This document shows positions 8,719 to 16,923 of a stretch of DNA of 64,000 nt, piece after piece. This DNA comes from Lachnospiraceae bacterium. GTDB lineage: Bacteria > Bacillota > Clostridia > Lachnospirales > Lachnospiraceae. The DNA lies in the NCBI GenBank assembly GCA_910575565.1, contig CAJTFL010000014.1:1-64000 (forward strand), given 5' to 3'. Position 1 is the stretch's first letter, and each line of letters starts with the position of its first letter. The translations under genes and the position numbers were made by a program. The notes beneath the pieces were generated by a model. That model saw only the letters and a program-made list of their open reading frames with translations, had not been told where the DNA came from and searched no databases.

Positions 8719-9824
8719 ATGAGTAAACAATACGATAAACAATTTAAAGCGGATGCAGTGAAATATTATTTGGAACACAAGGAACGCAATTATGCAAGCG
8801 ATGAGGCAAAGGAAATAGCTAGGCTGAAAAAAGAATTAAGGGATACACAGGACGCTTTGGAAATATTAAAAAAAGCCATCGGCATTCTGGGAAACGGACA
8901 CAGGCTTGTTTCATTGAAACCTCTAAATGTGAGCAGAGGCGAAAAGCGGAACAAAAACGCCGGCTGAATGTCAGCAGGGTGCTGGAAATACTGGGCGTTT
9001 CAAGAAATGGATAGTATTCATTTAAGACCAGGAAGCCTTCGGGCAGACAGCTTAAAAAGGAAAAAAGGCTGGAAGAAATTCGGAAGATACATAAAGGCTC
9101 CCACGAAATATATGGGGCTCCCAAAATTGCAGAGGAGATGAGAAAAAAGGGGGATGCAATAAGTGATAAGACGGTAGGGAATTATATGAGGGAGATTGGG
9201 ATCCGGGCATGCTACACAAAACCCTATACGAAGACAACTATCCAGCCGGATTTCAGCCGGAAGCTCAGGAATATCTTAAAGGAGCAGTTTGACCCTGTGG
9301 AACCGAATGCTGTCTGGTGTTCTGATATTACATACGTATGGACATATACGGGGTTTGTCTATCTTACAAGCATAATGGATCTATATTCAAGAAAGATTAT
9401 ATCCTGGGTATTAAGTGATACTCTGGAAGCAAAATGGGTAAAAGATGCAATAGAGAAAGCGAAAGAAGCACGAGGCGTGGATAAGCCAAAGATCATGCAC
9501 AGTGACCGTGGGATACAGTATACCTGTGAAGCATATATGGAGGCGACAGAAGGATGGGAAAGGAGTTATTCAAAAAAAGCTTATCCATGGGACAATGCTT
9601 GTATAGAGTCTTTCCATTCTGTCTTAAAAAAGGAGTGGCTGAACCGTTTTCGGATCATAGACTATGACCATGCATATCGACTTGTATTTGAATATATCAA
9701 CACATTTTACAATACTGTGAGGCTTCACAGCCATTGTAAATATTAATCACCACAGGATTATGAGGAAGAGCATTTGAAAAAGATGGAATTTGGCATAACG
9801 GGATTAGTGGAACATTCAGGTTAG
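8719..9824 (+). pseudogene. Decayed IS3-family insertion sequence (orfA-orfB remnants)
   Basis: The first part (8719-8967) encodes an OrfA-like start, MSKQYDKQFKADAVKYYLEH, but the helix-turn-helix core is missing, with the frame jumping to the EIARLKKELRDTQDALEILKKA leucine-zipper end. A frameshift follows, then the integrase-type OrfB (about 9138-9746) with D-D-E elements: WCSDITYVWT, IMHSDRGIQYT and DNACIESFHSVLKKE. OrfB is then cut by an in-frame TAA at 9744; reading through gives the normal C-terminus SPQDYEE to a TAG at 9822. With a deletion, a frameshift and a nonsense codon, it cannot make its own transposase. I could not define terminal inverted repeats. Confidence 0.85.
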
Positions 9825-10498
9825 TTAAAACTAATTACATGAGCAATATTTCCCGATTTAATTTGTACCAAAACTTGACATAATACCAATCAGGGTAAAT
9901 GTTGAGAAATCCATCAACCATTTCAAGGACAGCTTCTGTGTTGCCGGGCGTAAAACGCAGAATGAAAAAACGCTTCATGCTGACCTGCTTCTCGCCGGGA
10001 TTACCCAGCTTATTACAGTAATGGTGGCTGATAAACTGCACAGACATCAATATATCCGCAGTTTAAAACCCCTGATTGCATAACCTTACATACCGCATAC
10101 CATTTCACGGGCATATATCCTTATCTGCTTTGTTTTCATGGCTTAAAATCCTTGTTATCCACATCCACCTCCTGTAAGTCCGGCTCAACCGATCCTTTTC
10201 CCTATTGGAATCAAGATTTTGAACTTGTTTCGCAATTACCTATTGAATTGAAAAGAGCATCCCACTATGGAATGCCCTATATAAAAAATAGGGACACTCT
10301 CACTCAAGCATCCCTATAATCTATCACTATATTTGATAGCTCTCTATTCACTTTCATTATCAGGATTTTTTGTGTTCCCCGTACCGAGGTCTAATGCCAC
10401 AACTACGGTTACTTTCTTCACAAGTATCTTTTCCTTGTGATTTTCACCGATTTTGTTAAAACTGAAAAATGTCACAAAGTGCGTAAATTCAAGGATTT
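9825..10498. other. Gene-poor debris between the IS3 remnant and rlmD
   Basis: No convincing gene. A 71-codon minus-strand frame (9835-10050) and a short one ending near 10347 (C-terminal peptide VVALDLGTGNTKN) look like leftovers of mobile DNA, but I cannot assign them. Around 10240-10310 are two adjacent hairpins, one followed by T6 on the minus strand, that resemble intrinsic terminators. A short perfect palindrome TTAGTTAAAACTAA lies just past the transposase end near 9821-9834. Confidence 0.4.
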
Positions 10499-12163
10499 CT
10501 AGGTATCTTTCCTTTGTATCAACACCACAGCCTCCACATGAACCCCCCACCCAAACTGATCCACCCCTCTGACCCGCGTCACCTCATACCCTCTCTCCCC
10601 CAAATACTTCACATCCCTGGCGAGGGTAGCCGAATCGCAGCTTACATACACCACCCGCTTAGGCGCCATCTCCACGATCGTGTCCAGGCAGGCCTTGTCG
10701 CATCCTTTCCTTGGGGGATCCACCACAATCACATCCGCATACACCTGATGCTTATGGAACTGCTCCGGCAGAACCTCTTCCGCCTTCCCCACAAAAAACG
10801 CAGCATTCTCAATCCCGTTCTGCCTGGCATTCTGCCGGGCATCTTCGATGGCCTCCGGGACAACCTCCACCCCGTACACCATTTTTGCCTTTTGTGCCAG
10901 GAAAAGGGAAATCGTCCCAATCCCGCAGTACAGATCCCAGACCACCTCGTTTCCGGAAAGCTCTGCGTACTCCAATGCCACATCATAAAGCTTCTTCGTC
11001 TGAGCCGGGTTTACCTGGTAAAAGGATTTTGGGGAAATTCGGTAAGAAATATCGCCGATCTTATCCGTAATATACCCCGGCCCATATAAATTCACCGTTT
11101 CCTTCCCCAGGATCACATTAGTCTTTTCCTGATTAATATTATAGGAAATGGAATGCATCCCTTTTATCCGCCTCAGCCGTTTCGTCAGCTGCTCTCCATC
11201 AGGAAGCTTTTTCCCATTAATCACCAGACAAACCATCAGCTCCCCTGTAGAGAATCCTTTTCGGATCAGCGCATGACGCACTAATCCCGTATGGGAAGCT
11301 TCCTCATAAGGAGAAATCCGAAAATCTTCCATATACGTCCGAATCGTATTTAAAATTTCCCGGTTTTCCTCCACACCCAGCAAGCAGTCATCCGTCTCGA
11401 TAATCGCATGGGTTCTCCCTGCGTAAAAGCCGCAGACAATCCGCCCATCCTTGTCTTTTCCAAAGGGGAACTGGGCTTTATTCCGATAACGCCAAGGATT
11501 TTCCATCCCGATAATGGGTTCCATTTCCACTACTCTGGCATCTTTACCTCCGACATCTTTACCTCCGGCATCTTTACCTCCGGCATCTTTACCTCCAGCA
11601 TCTTTACCTCCGGCATCTTTACCTTCGACATCTTTACCTCCGGCATCTTTACCTTCGGCATCTTTACCTTCGACATCTTTACCTCCGGCATCTTTACCTT
11701 CGGCATCTATATCCTCGTCATCCATATCCCAAGCATCTATATCTCCACCCTTTCCAGGCAGCGCCAGCTGTTTTAAGCCGCCGATCCGCCGAAGATTATG
11801 GTAAATTTTCCTTTCCTTAAACCGCAGCTGCTCCTGGTAGTCCATCGCCTGAAGCTGGCAGCCGCCGCAGGCTCTGGCCACAGGGCATTTAGGCTCTATC
11901 CTCCATGGGGAAGGCTCCAGCACCTGGATCAGCCTGGCAAATCCATAGGTTTTCTTCATTTTCATCACGCCAGCCTCTGCCAAGTCACCAATCACCGTAT
12001 CTTTAATGAACCAGGCATACCCTTCTGTCCGGCCAATCCCCAATCCTTCATCGCTGACATCTTCAATCCGGACTTGAATCCGGTCATTTTTCTTCCATTT
12101 CATCATCCGCTCATTTTTTTCCCACGCCATCTCTCTATTCCTTTCCATAATTTTACGCCACAT
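10499..12163 (-). CDS. rlmD: 23S rRNA (uracil-C5)-methyltransferase, RlmD/RumA family (554 aa)
   Basis: SAM-dependent 5-methyluridine methyltransferase of 23S rRNA. Order: TRAM domain (from about residue 25), a 4Fe-4S site (CPVARACGGC), the RumA central domain, a SAM site (DLYCGIGTISLF) and the catalytic end with DPPRKGC and the nucleophile in YVSCDSATLARD. Start chosen at the ATG behind AGAGGAGG; upstream in-frame ATGs have no site. Normal family length is about 450 residues; the excess is a low-complexity insertion of about a dozen G-(G/E)-K-D-(A/V) pentapeptides between the Fe-S region and the central domain, encoded by a 15-bp tandem repeat. All catalytic motifs are intact. The exact target uridine (1939 or 747) cannot be told from sequence. 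Confidence 0.9.
   Translation of the reverse strand: MWRKIMERNREMAWEKNERMMKWKKNDRIQVRIEDVSDEGLGIGRTEGYAWFIKDTVIGDLAEAGVMKMKKTYGFARLIQVLEPSPWRIEPKCPVARACGGCQLQAMDYQEQLRFKERKIYHNLRRIGGLKQLALPGKGGDIDAWDMDDEDIDAEGKDAGGKDVEGKDAEGKDAGGKDVEGKDAGGKDAGGKDAGGKDAGGKDVGGKDARVVEMEPIIGMENPWRYRNKAQFPFGKDKDGRIVCGFYAGRTHAIIETDDCLLGVEENREILNTIRTYMEDFRISPYEEASHTGLVRHALIRKGFSTGELMVCLVINGKKLPDGEQLTKRLRRIKGMHSISYNINQEKTNVILGKETVNLYGPGYITDKIGDISYRISPKSFYQVNPAQTKKLYDVALEYAELSGNEVVWDLYCGIGTISLFLAQKAKMVYGVEVVPEAIEDARQNARQNGIENAAFFVGKAEEVLPEQFHKHQVYADVIVVDPPRKGCDKACLDTIVEMAPKRVVYVSCDSATLARDVKYLGERGYEVTRVRGVDQFGWGVHVEAVVLIQRKDT
11536..11715 (-). repeat. 15-bp minisatellite, about 12 copies, inside rlmD
   Basis: About twelve tandem copies of a 15-bp unit (plus strand GGCATCTTTACCTCC with C/T and G/A variants). 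Because 15 is a multiple of three, copy changes keep the frame and only lengthen a G-x-K-D-x linker in the RlmD-like protein. The array is also open on both strands, which creates spurious Pro/Ser/Leu-rich frames on the plus strand. Confidence 0.9.
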
Positions 12164-12456
12164 TCTTTTTCCTCCTCTCATTGTACCGTCCATTTTCCAT
12201 CGGGGCAAGCATTAATTATTTTGTAAACTTTTTTATATTTCTTTCATTTATTTTCCATAGTTTATCCATATTTACCTACTATACTGTAACCATAAAAGTT
12301 CTACAGAAAGTTTCAAGCCTTTATGTTTCTATCACATTTTCCTAATAAAAGGAAAATCCGAATACATAGATAGAAGTCAGAAACGTTTCGTAGTTCTATG
12401 ACAAGAGGGCGGCGGCCAACAAGCGCGCGACCGGTTGCCGCACTCGCCTAACAACA

Positions 12457-12499
12457 AAAGCGTTCCAACTCACAGTCCCCTGTGAAAGTAGAACGCTTT
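12457..12499. terminator. Strong hairpin upstream of the radical SAM gene
   Basis: Outer stem AAAGCGTTC/GAACGCTTT (9 bp) and inner stem TCACAG/CTGTGA close over a CC-rich loop. The following plus-strand sequence is T-rich but not a clean T-run. It lies between divergent genes, so it is either a terminator belonging to a lost upstream gene or a leader element of the radical SAM gene. Confidence 0.5.
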
Positions 12500-12560
12500 C
12501 ATTTATTTCCGCAAGCAATGTGCCAGATGCCGGGCTTGCACGAGCCTTTGGCGAATGCGG
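12500..12560 (+). repeat. Left arm of an inverted repeat flanking the radical SAM gene
   Basis: This 61-bp segment matches the reverse complement of 13723-13783 at 46 of 61 positions by hand count, with long identical blocks (for example TTTGGCGAATGC). The two arms flank the radical SAM gene. Both can be read as related peptides (PDxxxxRAFGEC), which suggests copies of a dispersed repeat rather than chance. Confidence 0.6.
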
Positions 12561-12672
12561 CAAAAACCCGGGGCTTATTTCCCTGCCACTAATCTTGGGC
12601 TTCTGTCAGCAATGCGCTAAACGCCATACTCCTATTACTATAAATAAATTTTATGAAAGTCACAGAAAAATT

Positions 12673-13692
12673 ATGGAATTCTTTAACGATGGGCTACCTT
12701 ACTATTACGATGGACGACCCTACTATTCCCTAAATACCTGGCTAAAGCAAAAATTTGGCACGAAAGTATACAAGCTTGCCCTGGACGGAGGGATGGGCTG
12801 CCCAAACCGGGACGGGACTCTGGGAAAGGGCGGCTGTATTTTTTGCAGCGCGGGCGGCTCCGGTGATTTTGCTGCGGGAAAGCGTTTAAAACCGGGCATG
12901 AGCACGAGCCGCATCCGGCAAAATAATACTCTGGCAATGCCCATCGCGGATCAGATTCATGCTGCAAAACTGCTGGTTTCCAAAAAAATTCCGCCATCCG
13001 GGCCGTTTATCGCTTATTTCCAGTCATTCACCAATACTTATGCCCCCGTTTCTTACTTACGGGAATTGTTTACCCAGGCGATTTGCCGCCGCGAAATTGC
13101 CGCCCTTTCCATCGCCACCCGGCCAGACTGCTTAGAACCGGAGAAAATCCAGCTCCTAAAGGAGCTAAACCAGATAAAACCGGTTTGGGCAGAGCTTGGG
13201 CTTCAGACCATCCACCCGGAAACTGCGGATTTTATCCGGCGCGGCTACCCTCTTTCCTGCTTTGAAGCATCCGCCAGGCAGCTAAAAGCAGCAGGGCTGA
13301 CGGTGATTGTCCATCTGATCCTTGGACTGCCCGGAGAATCGCCCAGACAAATGCTGGAATCCGTAGATTACCTTGCCCATTTTTCCCCGTCCATTGACGG
13401 AATCAAGCTCCAGCTTCTCCACGTGCTAAAGGGAACCGATCTCGCCAAATTGTACCTGCAAAACCCCTTCCCCCTTTTTTCCCTGGAGGAATACGTGGAT
13501 TTCGTCATTACCTGCTTAGAGCGCCTCCCGCCCTCCATGGTGATCCATCGGCTTACCGGCGACGGGCCGAAAAGCCTTCTCCTTGCACCTGCCTGGAGCG
13601 CCGATAAAAAACGGGTTCTCAACACCTTCACCCGCCGCTTTTGTGAACGGGAAAGCTGGCAGGGAAAAGAATTTGCCAAGAAACCCGAATAA
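12673..13692 (+). CDS. Radical SAM protein, YhcC-like (TIGR01212 type) (339 aa)
   Basis: Radical SAM enzyme of the YhcC family, whose substrate is not established. Residues 35-50 hold the cluster site in the family-specific form CPNRDGTLGKGGCIFC, where Cys residues bind the 4Fe-4S cluster that cleaves SAM. The SAM-binding barrel continues with FIAYFQSFTNTYAP, ATRPDCL, WAELGLQT and HLILGLPGE, all typical of this family. The ATG at 12673 begins the recognisable N-terminus (MEFFNDGLPYYY); the ribosome site is weak. Length is normal. It is flanked by inverted repeats at 12500 and 13723 and followed by an amidohydrolase gene on the same strand 190 bp later, probably as separate units. Confidence 0.85.
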   Translation: MEFFNDGLPYYYDGRPYYSLNTWLKQKFGTKVYKLALDGGMGCPNRDGTLGKGGCIFCSAGGSGDFAAGKRLKPGMSTSRIRQNNTLAMPIADQIHAAKLLVSKKIPPSGPFIAYFQSFTNTYAPVSYLRELFTQAICRREIAALSIATRPDCLEPEKIQLLKELNQIKPVWAELGLQTIHPETADFIRRGYPLSCFEASARQLKAAGLTVIVHLILGLPGESPRQMLESVDYLAHFSPSIDGIKLQLLHVLKGTDLAKLYLQNPFPLFSLEEYVDFVITCLERLPPSMVIHRLTGDGPKSLLLAPAWSADKKRVLNTFTRRFCERESWQGKEFAKKPE

Positions 13693-13722
13693 AACGAATC
13701 CTCCAGATAAAACATACTGCTC

Positions 13723-13783
13723 CTCACGGCATTCGCCAAATGCTCGCATAAACACGGTGTCTGGCTCATTGCTCACGGGAATA
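13723..13783 (-). repeat. Right arm of the inverted repeat flanking the radical SAM gene
   Basis: Reverse-complement partner of 12500-12560 (46 of 61 identical by hand count). It begins about 30 bp after the radical SAM stop codon and lies in the gap before the amidohydrolase gene. Confidence 0.6.
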
Positions 13784-13883
13784 AAACAAACACATAGATT
13801 GTATGCCGTAAACCCGCTTACAACGTTTTCAAAAATCATTTGCACTCTGTCAAAATAATGAATCTTTACAGGAGGATAACCCT

Positions 13884-15215
13884 ATGTATGACATTATCAT
13901 AAGAAATTGTTCCCTATTAATGCCTGATTTTTCCGTAAAAGAAAACCAGGACATCCTCATCAAGGATTCCGTGATTGCCCAAATCCGCGACACCGCAGAA
14001 ACCGGCGAGGCAAAGGAAACCATTGACGGAAAAGGCAAATTAGCCATGCCCGGCCTAATCGACGGCCACACCCATACCTGCCAGCAGCTTTTGCGGGGAA
14101 GGACGGCCAATGAATACCCCATGATCTGGACAAGGTTTCTGGTTCCCTTTGAAAGCAATTTAACCCCGGAGGACTGCTATTACAGCGCAAGGCTGGCCTG
14201 CCTGGAAATGATTAAATCCGGGACTACCAGTTTTGCCGAATCTGGATCTACCCATATGGAAGATGTTGCCGAAGCGGTGATTCAGTCGGGAATGCGGGCC
14301 GCCATTGCCCGGTCAACCATGGATATGGGGACGGCAATCCCGGATTCCATGAAGGACAGCGCAGAAAACAATATCCGGCGCACAAAAGATTTATACCAAA
14401 AATACCAAGGCGCGGGAGAGGGCCGGATCGATATCTGGTTTGCCATCCGCCAGGTGATGACCTGCTCCCCGGACTTAATCCGGGAAATCGGCGTGGAAGC
14501 AAAGCGGCTGAAAACGGGAATCCATGCCCATTTATGCGAGCACAGGGATGAAGTAAGCTTTTGCCTTCAGCATTACCAAAAACGCCCCGCAGCATTTTTA
14601 GATGAAATGGGCGTTTTAGGGCCTAATCTTTTAACCGCCCATAATGTAATGCTTTCAGAAAAAGATATTGACCTTTTAGGATCCCGCCAGGTAAAGCTAA
14701 TCCACTGCCCCCGGGCTAATTACGCCAACCACGGCTTCCCCAAGGCTCCCCGAATCCTGCAGAACGGAATTTCCCTTGGTTTAGGCTGTGACGGGGCAGC
14801 AAGATCGAATTTAAGCCTGTTTGCCGAAATGAAGCAGCTCCTCTACGGAACTATCGCCTACTGGGGGCTTCCGATTTTCGATCCGGACGTTATCTTCGCC
14901 AGGGATTTGCTGACGATGGCAACCGTAGGCGGGGCAAAAGCCCTGCAGCATGAAGATTTGCTGGGCACATTAGAAGCTGGGAAAAAAGCTGATTTGATTA
15001 CCATTAACCTTATGCAGCCCCACCTTACCCCAACCCATAACCTACTAAACACCCTTGTGGACTGCTGCTCGGGGCACGACGTGACGGATTCCGTCATTAA
15101 CGGGAAAATCGTCATGAAAGAACGAAATGTCCTTACCATCGATGAAGAGGAAACGGTAAAGGAGTGTTCCAAGCGGATAAAGGAAATCGCCGTCCGGGCT
15201 GGGATTGAGGCTTAA
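13884..15215 (+). CDS. Amidohydrolase, 5-methylthioadenosine/SAH deaminase or SsnA-like (443 aa)
   Basis: Metal-dependent hydrolase of the TrzA/ATZ/MtaD group, which deaminates purine-type or related heterocycles in the cytoplasm. Metal and catalytic motifs in order: PGLIDGHTHT (HxH), HAHLCEH (third His), LTAHNV (fourth His) and LGCDGAA (Asp). The C-terminal composite beta domain returns with DLITIN and a second strand set. Start at ATG behind AGGAGGATAA. Length is normal for the family. MtaD, SsnA-like aminohydrolase and guanine/chlorohydrolase-like functions cannot be separated by motif reading alone. No neighbouring gene of the same pathway is seen. Confidence 0.85.
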   Translation: MYDIIIRNCSLLMPDFSVKENQDILIKDSVIAQIRDTAETGEAKETIDGKGKLAMPGLIDGHTHTCQQLLRGRTANEYPMIWTRFLVPFESNLTPEDCYYSARLACLEMIKSGTTSFAESGSTHMEDVAEAVIQSGMRAAIARSTMDMGTAIPDSMKDSAENNIRRTKDLYQKYQGAGEGRIDIWFAIRQVMTCSPDLIREIGVEAKRLKTGIHAHLCEHRDEVSFCLQHYQKRPAAFLDEMGVLGPNLLTAHNVMLSEKDIDLLGSRQVKLIHCPRANYANHGFPKAPRILQNGISLGLGCDGAARSNLSLFAEMKQLLYGTIAYWGLPIFDPDVIFARDLLTMATVGGAKALQHEDLLGTLEAGKKADLITINLMQPHLTPTHNLLNTLVDCCSGHDVTDSVINGKIVMKERNVLTIDEEETVKECSKRIKEIAVRAGIEA

Positions 15216-15227
15216 TTAAGCCGCTTA

Positions 15228-15345
15228 AGGGACAACTGGGACACTGCAAAGCACCATGTTTCCACAAGATATGGGAGCAATCACATCGGATGCCAAACCA
15301 TATATTGTGCAAGTAAAGTATTTTGCAGCGTCCCCTCCTGTGCCC
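15228..15345. repeat. Small inverted-repeat element downstream of the amidohydrolase
   Basis: GGGACACTGCAAA (15238-15250) pairs with TTTGCAGCGTCCC (15322-15334), 12 of 13 complementary, and the complementarity continues imperfectly outward for about 10 more bases. There is no reading frame inside. It may be a short MITE-like palindrome or a bidirectional terminator region between convergent genes. Confidence 0.45.
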
Positions 15346-15361
15346 CTGCCAAATCTACCGC

Positions 15362-16003
15362 TTAAAACCGCCTTCTCAGCTCCACTACCTTTCCCAAAAT
15401 CTTTACCGAATTTTTCCCGTTATCCTGCTTCGGACAGTCAAATGCCTGGCATAAGGGATTATTCCCAATCAGTTCAATCCCATCCCGATACTTCCTCAGC
15501 CGCTTGCAGGCGGCCTCCGAATCATTGATGGACACTACCACAATATCCCCGGTTTCCCCATCCTCCTGTTTGCGGGCAATAACCACATCCCCGCTGCAAA
15601 TAGACGGAGCCATGCCATCATCCGTTACCCTCAACCCAAAAAAGCTCCCGGTTGATGCCAGCATCTCCGTGATTTCCTCCGTATCTGGCATCCCAGCTTT
15701 ACTCGGCACTCTTTCTGCAAATTCTGGAAAGCCACCAGAAGAAATGTGCTGGAATACCTGGATCGTTACGCTTTTTTGACCCGGCATATGCCGGCTTAAA
15801 GGAACATCCTTTCCCGCAAGCCAGTCTTCGCTTACATTTAATGCGTTAGCAATCAGCAAAAGATTATTTTGCTTAGGCGTATAGCGGCCAGACAGATAAG
15901 AACTCAGTGTTCCCCGGCTAATGCCTGTCATCTTAGCAAGTTCCGACTGCTTCAATGAGCGGATCTCCATGCCTTCCTTTATCCGCGCTGCTATCATTCC
16001 CAT
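15362..16003 (-). CDS. XRE-type repressor with S24 (LexA/CI-like) C-terminal domain (213 aa)
   Basis: Phage-type transcription regulator. Residues 6-60 form an HTH_XRE domain (KQSELAKMTGISRGTLSSYLSGRY). The C-terminal part is an S24-like domain: FGLRVTDDGMAPSICSGD, then GDIVVVSINDSEAACKRL with the general-base Lys. In CI and LexA the nucleophile is the Ser of a (G/D)-S-M motif; here that position reads D-G-M, so RecA-stimulated self-cleavage would be lost if my alignment is right. The gene is divergent from a promoter/operator-like region at 16158-16215 and likely represses it and itself. It is probably a prophage or mobile-element leftover, since no other phage gene is nearby. Confidence 0.8.
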   Translation of the reverse strand: MGMIAARIKEGMEIRSLKQSELAKMTGISRGTLSSYLSGRYTPKQNNLLLIANALNVSEDWLAGKDVPLSRHMPGQKSVTIQVFQHISSGGFPEFAERVPSKAGMPDTEEITEMLASTGSFFGLRVTDDGMAPSICSGDVVIARKQEDGETGDIVVVSINDSEAACKRLRKYRDGIELIGNNPLCQAFDCPKQDNGKNSVKILGKVVELRRRF

Positions 16004-16157
16004 CTCTTCACCTCATTCTGCCAATGGATATTCCTCATTTCACTGCGCCTATGCACAGCAACTGGGATTCTTTATACTCATAGTAGCATGGAAGAAGGGA
16101 AAGCGCAACAATTATTCGTATAATCCCTTTTAAAATTTTTAAAACAAATCAAAAATC

Positions 16158-16215
16158 ATTGACAATCTTTATTAAGCAATGATATGATAAACAATATCAT
16201 AAATAACTATCATGG
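16158..16215 (+). promoter_or_regulatory. Promoter with repeated operator-like half sites
   Basis: Plus strand TTGACA (16158-16163) and TATGAT (16182-16187) with an 18-nt spacer. Overlapping and following it are repeated ATGATA/TATCAT elements, including ATGATATGATAA and AATATCAT, forming imperfect palindromes. The placement between the divergent repressor gene and a short plus-strand frame suggests the operator of the repressor. Inferred, not proven. Confidence 0.5.
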
Positions 16216-16279
16216 CAGGCAAAAACCACACATCCATAAGCAAGGAACGTCCCAGTTATAATTAGGAGGAATTGTAATC

Positions 16280-16474
16280 ATGGCAAAAGAATTAAGCCCG
16301 GCACAACAGCTGGAAACCTTCTTAAAATTCATTGACCTATGCGCCAGTAGATACAATTTTGCCTATGGCAATGTAGCCTTGGAAGATAAGCGCCTCCGTC
16401 AAATTTACGGCGCAGCAAGATGCGGGGTATTTAAACCCTCGCGGCATTCACCCTTAAATACGCCCTATTCCTAA
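16280..16474 (+). CDS. Short protein, probably a truncated gene (64 aa)
   Basis: Begins with an excellent AGGAGGAATTGTAATC site and a coding-like N-terminus (MAKELSPAQQLETFLKFIDL, then a YNFAYGNVALEDKRL segment), but after about 48 residues the frame enters Ser/Pro/Arg-rich sequence and stops. The N-terminal part is helical and Cys-containing. I do not recognise it; it is likely the N-terminal stump of a longer regulator- or phage-associated protein. It is downstream of the divergent promoter controlled by the adjacent repressor. Confidence 0.45.
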   Translation: MAKELSPAQQLETFLKFIDLCASRYNFAYGNVALEDKRLRQIYGAARCGVFKPSRHSPLNTPYS

Positions 16475-16597
16475 AATACCGCCTGCCATTTTAGGCAAAC
16501 GCTATAAATAAAAATTTTATTCTTATTCTTTAGTAAAAATATCTTTTTCTTCTTCAGAATGAATTATTATCTTAAAAGAACGGCCAAATAATAATAT

Positions 16598-16917
16598 ATG
16601 TATAAACATAAAAAAATAAGAAGCGAAAATAAACTTACTCAAGAAGAATTTGGCCAGGCTACCGGCATTAAAAAAATATTTGTATCCAAATTAAAATCTA
16701 GCGAAAATATCTTTCAGAACGTACAATCAAATTAATCTGCCCTGCATTTAACGTCAACGAACACTGGATCCGCACCAGCAAAGGTTCCCCGTTCAATCCA
16801 ATTTCCCCATCTGCGGAAATTGAATTTTTAGTCAGGGAACTTCTTGATTACAAAAACCGGAATGAGAATAATCTTTATTACCGGAAGCAAAATAATCTCA
16901 AGCTAAACGGAGGTTAA
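16598..16917 (+). pseudogene. Broken XRE-family helix-turn-helix gene
   Basis: The first frame reads MYKHKKIRSENKLTQEEFGQ and a recognition helix (ATGIKKIFVSKLKSSE), then shifts. A second frame resumes at SERTIKLICPAF followed by NVNEHWIRTSKGSPF, the typical end of an XRE domain, and runs to a TAA at 16915 with a helical tail. The two frames differ by a small indel near 16700, so the gene is frameshifted. Its terminal GGAGG doubles as the ribosome site of the next gene. It may once have regulated the Rpn-type gene. Confidence 0.7.
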
Positions 16918-16923
16918 ATATTT

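Larger units (their letters stand above)
12164..12672. other. Divergent intergenic region between rlmD and the radical SAM gene
   Basis: About 510 bp without a supported gene. It holds A+T-rich DNA next to rlmD (likely its promoter), a strong hairpin at 12457-12499 and one arm of an inverted repeat at 12500-12560. A plus-strand frame open from 12520 into the radical SAM gene is not counted as coding: its first 51 residues do not resemble the family and lie over the repeat. Confidence 0.55.

Noticed and set aside
9835-10050. 71-codon minus-strand frame next to the IS3 remnant
   Set aside because: No ribosome site and no family; considered mobile-element debris.
10344-10550. 68-codon minus-strand frame overlapping the end of rlmD
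   Set aside because: Overlaps a confirmed gene end, has no ribosome site and no recognised domain, although its last 20 residues look somewhat coding-like.
11408-11804. Long plus-strand frames rich in Pro-Pro-Ala-Ser-Leu over the rlmD repeat
   Set aside because: They are antisense translations of the 15-bp array; the minus-strand frame carries all RlmD motifs.
12520-12672. 51-residue N-terminal extension of the radical SAM protein
   Set aside because: It lies on the inverted-repeat arm, does not resemble the family, and the ATG at 12673 begins the conserved N-terminus.
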